In this document: in pieces, positions 6,300 through 7,791 of the stretch
Numbering within the stretch: the stretch's first letter is position 1
How the letters are laid out: each line of letters opens with the position of its first letter
Assembly: GCA_016287995.1 (NCBI GenBank)
Contig: JAEEXW010000117.1
Span: 1-7,791, forward strand
Direction: 5' to 3'
DNA: 7,791 nt
Source: Bacteroidales bacterium
GTDB lineage: Bacteria; Bacteroidota; Bacteroidia; Bacteroidales; UBA3824
Program-made: the position numbers and the translations under genes
Notes under the pieces: generated by a model
Told to the model about the DNA's origin: nothing
Databases searched by the model: none
Seen by the model: the letters and a program-made list of their open reading frames with translations, nothing else

Positions 6300-7277
6300 T
6301 TACTGTTTCAAAATCATCTCCACCTGCTGTTTACTAACATTGAGGATTTGGGCGATTTGTTCTGCTGAATTGGTCGCAGAAAGGGCTTTGATTGCAGCGG
6401 AAAGTTGCGCTTGTTGCTGAGAAAGTTGAGCGTCTTTCTGAGAAAGTTGTGCTTGTTGCTGCAAAAGTTGTTTTTCCTTTGCATCTACCATACCCTGCAA
6501 CTCAATGTTCCGCCTCATCAGTTTTGTCTGCTTTGCCCATTCGTATTGTTCAAGTTCAAGGTTGCCGCGAAGTTGTTTGTCTACTGACGCCTTTTGTAAG
6601 GCTTTCATCAGAGTACGGTAATCGTCGGAATCGTCAAAATATTCATCGATTTCGATTTCCTCCTTGTTTGGCTCACAGTCGCTGAAAATAGACAACAGAC
6701 GGTCAAGATGAGTCTTGACATTCTTCTTGGTCAGCGGCGCAATTACGAATGTTACAGTGTGCGTAAGGCCGTTGATGTAATCGTTGTTTTCTGGGATTTG
6801 AATAATGTTGCCGTCCTGATCCTTAAAGATGTTTTCGCCGTGCATCACGGATTCGCTCAGACCGTCGCCAAGTGTGTGTCCCAAAATGTAGATGGTATGA
6901 ATCGGCAGAGGATGCTCCACGGTGATTTGCTCGTTGGTCTTGGGATTGCTGATTGTTTCCTGATATTTCTTGGTTGCATCCATATAAATTGCACCAAGAT
7001 AATGGCGGAAACGCATTATCTCACCTTCTTCCAATGCCTTCTGAACTTCGATATGCACAAGTTGCTGCTTACCTGCTTTGTCCAAAATCGTAGCGGAAAA
7101 ATCCAACTTGAACACTTTTTTGCCGTCGGGCAGCATCGCCGCGTACTCGTTGTTGTTCATTTGTATAGACACTACTTTGGTTTTCAAGATGTTGCCTATC
7201 AACACCTTGGCTACCTTCTCGTCTTGCATTATGTATTTGAAGACGGTGTCGTATATAGGGTTAACTACGTGTGCCAT
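6300..7277 (-). CDS. PD-(D/E)XK nuclease-family protein (Rpn/PDDEXK 'transposase' type)
   Basis: Seen: 325 residues. The N-terminus NPIYDTVFKYIMQDE (6-20) and the core KLDFSATI (57-64) followed by HIEVQKA (75-81), then IMRFRHYLG (87-95), are the signature of the Bacteroidota PD-(D/E)XK family. The likely metal-binding residues are D59 and E77, with Gln79 in place of the usual Lys (E-x-Q); D10 is a possible further acidic residue. An acidic stretch lies at about 203-220. A Gln-rich heptad segment follows at about 267-293, and a short helix-turn-helix-like tail (AEQIAQILNVSKQQVEMILK, 305-324) ends the protein. Known: relatives are annotated as nuclease-family transposases or Rpn recombination-promoting nucleases and act on DNA. 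They usually occur as many near-identical copies per genome. The gene is intact with its own promoter and shares a convergent terminator with clpB. No inverted or direct repeats bounding an element were seen. Confidence 0.88.
   Translation of the reverse strand: MAHVVNPIYDTVFKYIMQDEKVAKVLIGNILKTKVVSIQMNNNEYAAMLPDGKKVFKLDFSATILDKAGKQQLVHIEVQKALEEGEIMRFRHYLGAIYMDATKKYQETISNPKTNEQITVEHPLPIHTIYILGHTLGDGLSESVMHGENIFKDQDGNIIQIPENNDYINGLTHTVTFVIAPLTKKNVKTHLDRLLSIFSDCEPNKEEIEIDEYFDDSDDYRTLMKALQKASVDKQLRGNLELEQYEWAKQTKLMRRNIELQGMVDAKEKQLLQQQAQLSQKDAQLSQQQAQLSAAIKALSATNSAEQIAQILNVSKQQVEMILKQ
6400..6462. repeat. Three tandem 21-bp repeats in PD-(D/E)XK gene
   Basis: Three 21-bp units, each starting GAAAGTTG, lie at 6400-6420, 6421-6441 and 6442-6462; units 1 and 3 differ at only two positions. 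A partial unit (AAAAGTTG) continues from 6463. On the coding strand each unit encodes seven residues of the type QLSQxxA (QQQAQLS, QKDAQLS, QQQAQLS), so the repeat adds whole heptads of coiled coil without changing frame. Confidence 0.85.
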
Positions 7278-7300
7278 TTGCTTTGACGTTTAGTTTTTGG

Positions 7301-7337
7301 CAAAATTAGTTGATTTTTTTTGAAAAATGACAAAAAA
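7301..7337 (-). promoter_or_regulatory. Promoter of PD-(D/E)XK gene
   Basis: On the minus strand TTTTTTG (7331-7337) is followed after 22 nt by TAATTTTG (7301-7308), an exact TAnnTTTG box. The box ends 24 nt before the ATG at 7277, the spacing also seen for the thioesterase gene. This supports both the promoter and the chosen start codon. Confidence 0.6.
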
Positions 7338-7370
7338 CAACAAAGTTTTTTAGATTTTTTTTCAACTTTT

Positions 7371-7382
7371 GCAAACGATTGC
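7371..7382. promoter_or_regulatory. LacI/GalR-family operator candidate
   Basis: GCAAACGATTGC fits the LacI-family operator pattern GnAAnCGnTTnC at every fixed position and is palindromic apart from one base pair. It lies 88 nt before the ATG of the sugar transporter gene. It directly abuts a weak -7-like box AACTTTTG (7364-7371), so a bound repressor could cover a transcription start there. Known: sugar-uptake loci of Bacteroidota are often controlled by LacI-family repressors. One site only, so moderate confidence. Confidence 0.5.
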
Positions 7383-7398
7383 GCATTTTTTTGATAAT

Positions 7399-7436
7399 AA
7401 AAAAGTCCTTAAAAGTAACATTTTAGGGACTTTTTT
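7399..7436. terminator. Terminator-like hairpin between divergent genes
   Basis: A 16-bp stem pairs 7399-7414 with 7421-7436, containing one G-U wobble and a GTAACA loop. The stem core is AGTCC(T/C)T and is flanked by A and T runs, so it could terminate in either direction. Neither flanking gene ends here: one reads leftward from 7277 and the other rightward from 7470. It may be a leader attenuator of the transporter gene, an insulator, the end of a small RNA, or the remnant terminator of a lost gene. Confidence 0.75.
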
Positions 7437-7438
7437 GT

Positions 7439-7446
7439 TAAAATTG
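7439..7446 (+). promoter_or_regulatory. Possible -7 box for MFS transporter gene
   Basis: TAAAATTG matches TAnnTTTG at seven of eight positions and ends 24 nt before the ATG at 7470, the same spacing as at the other starts. The -33 region would fall in the right arm of the hairpin and has no clear TTG. If real, the hairpin is not part of the transporter mRNA; if the upstream box at 7364-7371 is used instead, it is. Confidence 0.4.
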
Positions 7447-7469
7447 CACCGTAAAAAAACTTGAAAAAA

Positions 7470-7791
7470 ATGAGCAGTAAACCCACGTTAAATTTTTGGC
7501 AACTCTGGAATATAAGTTTCGGATTTTTCGGAGTTCAAATAGCATACGCTTTGCAAAGTGCCAACATCAGCCGCATTTTTGCGACCCTCGGCGCAGACCC
7601 TCACAATCTGAGTTATTTTTGGATTTTGCCGCCGCTGATGGGAATCATCGTTCAACCGATAATCGGCGTTTTCAGCGACAAGACATGGTGCCGTTTCGGT
7701 CGACGTATCCCCTATCTCTTTATCGGCGCGGCAGTTGCGGTTTTAGTTATGTGCCTTTTGCCTAACGCCGGAAGTCTCGGTCTGACCGTCT
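7470..7791 (+). CDS. MFS sugar transporter, SLC45/sucrose-maltose type, N-terminal part (cut by right edge)
   Basis: Seen: 107 codons from the ATG at 7470 to the window end. The start MSSKPTLNFWQLWNISFGFF leads into a first membrane span with the family-typical GVQIAYALQSANISRIF (21-37). A second span (about 50-68) is followed by the cytoplasmic loop GVFSDKTWCRFGRR (66-79), the MFS motif A in the form common to the SLC45 and plant sucrose-transporter group. A third span lies at about 82-98. Known: these proton-coupled inner-membrane symporters import sucrose, maltose or related alpha-glucosides. In Bacteroidota they often sit with maltose phosphorylase, beta-phosphoglucomutase or alpha-amylase genes and a LacI-type regulator. 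The expected full length is above 400 residues, so about a quarter is present. The start codon is preceded by seven A residues, without a Shine-Dalgarno sequence. The specific sugar cannot be read from this part. Confidence 0.9.
   Translation, partial: MSSKPTLNFWQLWNISFGFFGVQIAYALQSANISRIFATLGADPHNLSYFWILPPLMGIIVQPIIGVFSDKTWCRFGRRIPYLFIGAAVAVLVMCLLPNAGSLGLTV

Noticed and set aside
6708..7286. A 192-codon plus-strand open frame
   Set aside because: It lies entirely antisense to the well-supported PD-(D/E)XK gene, has no recognisable domain, and its start has no promoter. It is a shadow of the coding strand.
6283..7469. Complete insertion sequence around the PD-(D/E)XK gene
   Set aside because: No matching terminal inverted repeats or target-site duplications were found by eye on either side of the gene.
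7496..7765. An 89-codon plus-strand open frame
   Set aside because: It overlaps the MFS transporter in another frame; the transporter frame has clear membrane spans and motif A.

Overview
The window looks like chromosomal DNA of a Bacteroidota bacterium, probably order Bacteroidales. Four of five transcription units have a box matching or nearly matching the Bacteroidota -7 element TAnnTTTG, and clpB has a weaker one. No start codon is preceded by a clear Shine-Dalgarno sequence; short A-rich stretches stand there instead. The ClpB, PaaK, PaaI-type hotdog, PD-(D/E)XK 'transposase' and SLC45-type transporter proteins all read like Bacteroidota family members. No RNA gene, CRISPR array or complete insertion sequence was recognised.

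Layout. (1) Positions 1-760, minus strand: a two-gene operon with a PaaI-type hotdog thioesterase followed, 9 nt downstream, by the 5' part of a phenylacetate-CoA ligase (paaK) that runs off the left edge. (2) Positions 761-876: an AT-rich divergent promoter region. (3) Positions 877-3507, plus strand: an unrecognised long coiled-coil protein and, 11 nt later, a DUF4112 membrane protein. The coiled-coil gene appears to have a frame problem at its start: the well-placed ATG at 877 is out of frame by one base with protein-like sequence that is open from 881. (4) Positions 3508-3657: the clpB control region, with three copies of a 17-bp palindrome upstream of a candidate promoter. (5) Positions 3658-6243: a complete clpB disaggregase gene, closed by a strong bidirectional terminator. 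(6) Positions 6300-7277, minus strand: an intact PD-(D/E)XK nuclease-family gene of the kind often annotated as a transposase. (7) Positions 7278-7469: a divergent region with a LacI/GalR-type operator and a terminator-like hairpin that serves neither flanking gene in an obvious way. (8) Position 7470 to the right edge: the 5' part of an SLC45/sucrose-maltose-type MFS sugar transporter.

How they work together. The thioesterase and ligase probably act together on aryl- or acyl-CoA thioesters. The coiled-coil and DUF4112 genes look like one two-gene unit whose function I cannot name. ClpB is a stand-alone stress-regulated unit. The MFS gene probably opens an alpha-glucoside or maltose utilisation locus under a LacI-family regulator. 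The best leads are the palindrome array before clpB, the unnamed coiled-coil/DUF4112 pair with its out-of-frame start, and the LacI-type operator plus orphan hairpin before the transporter.
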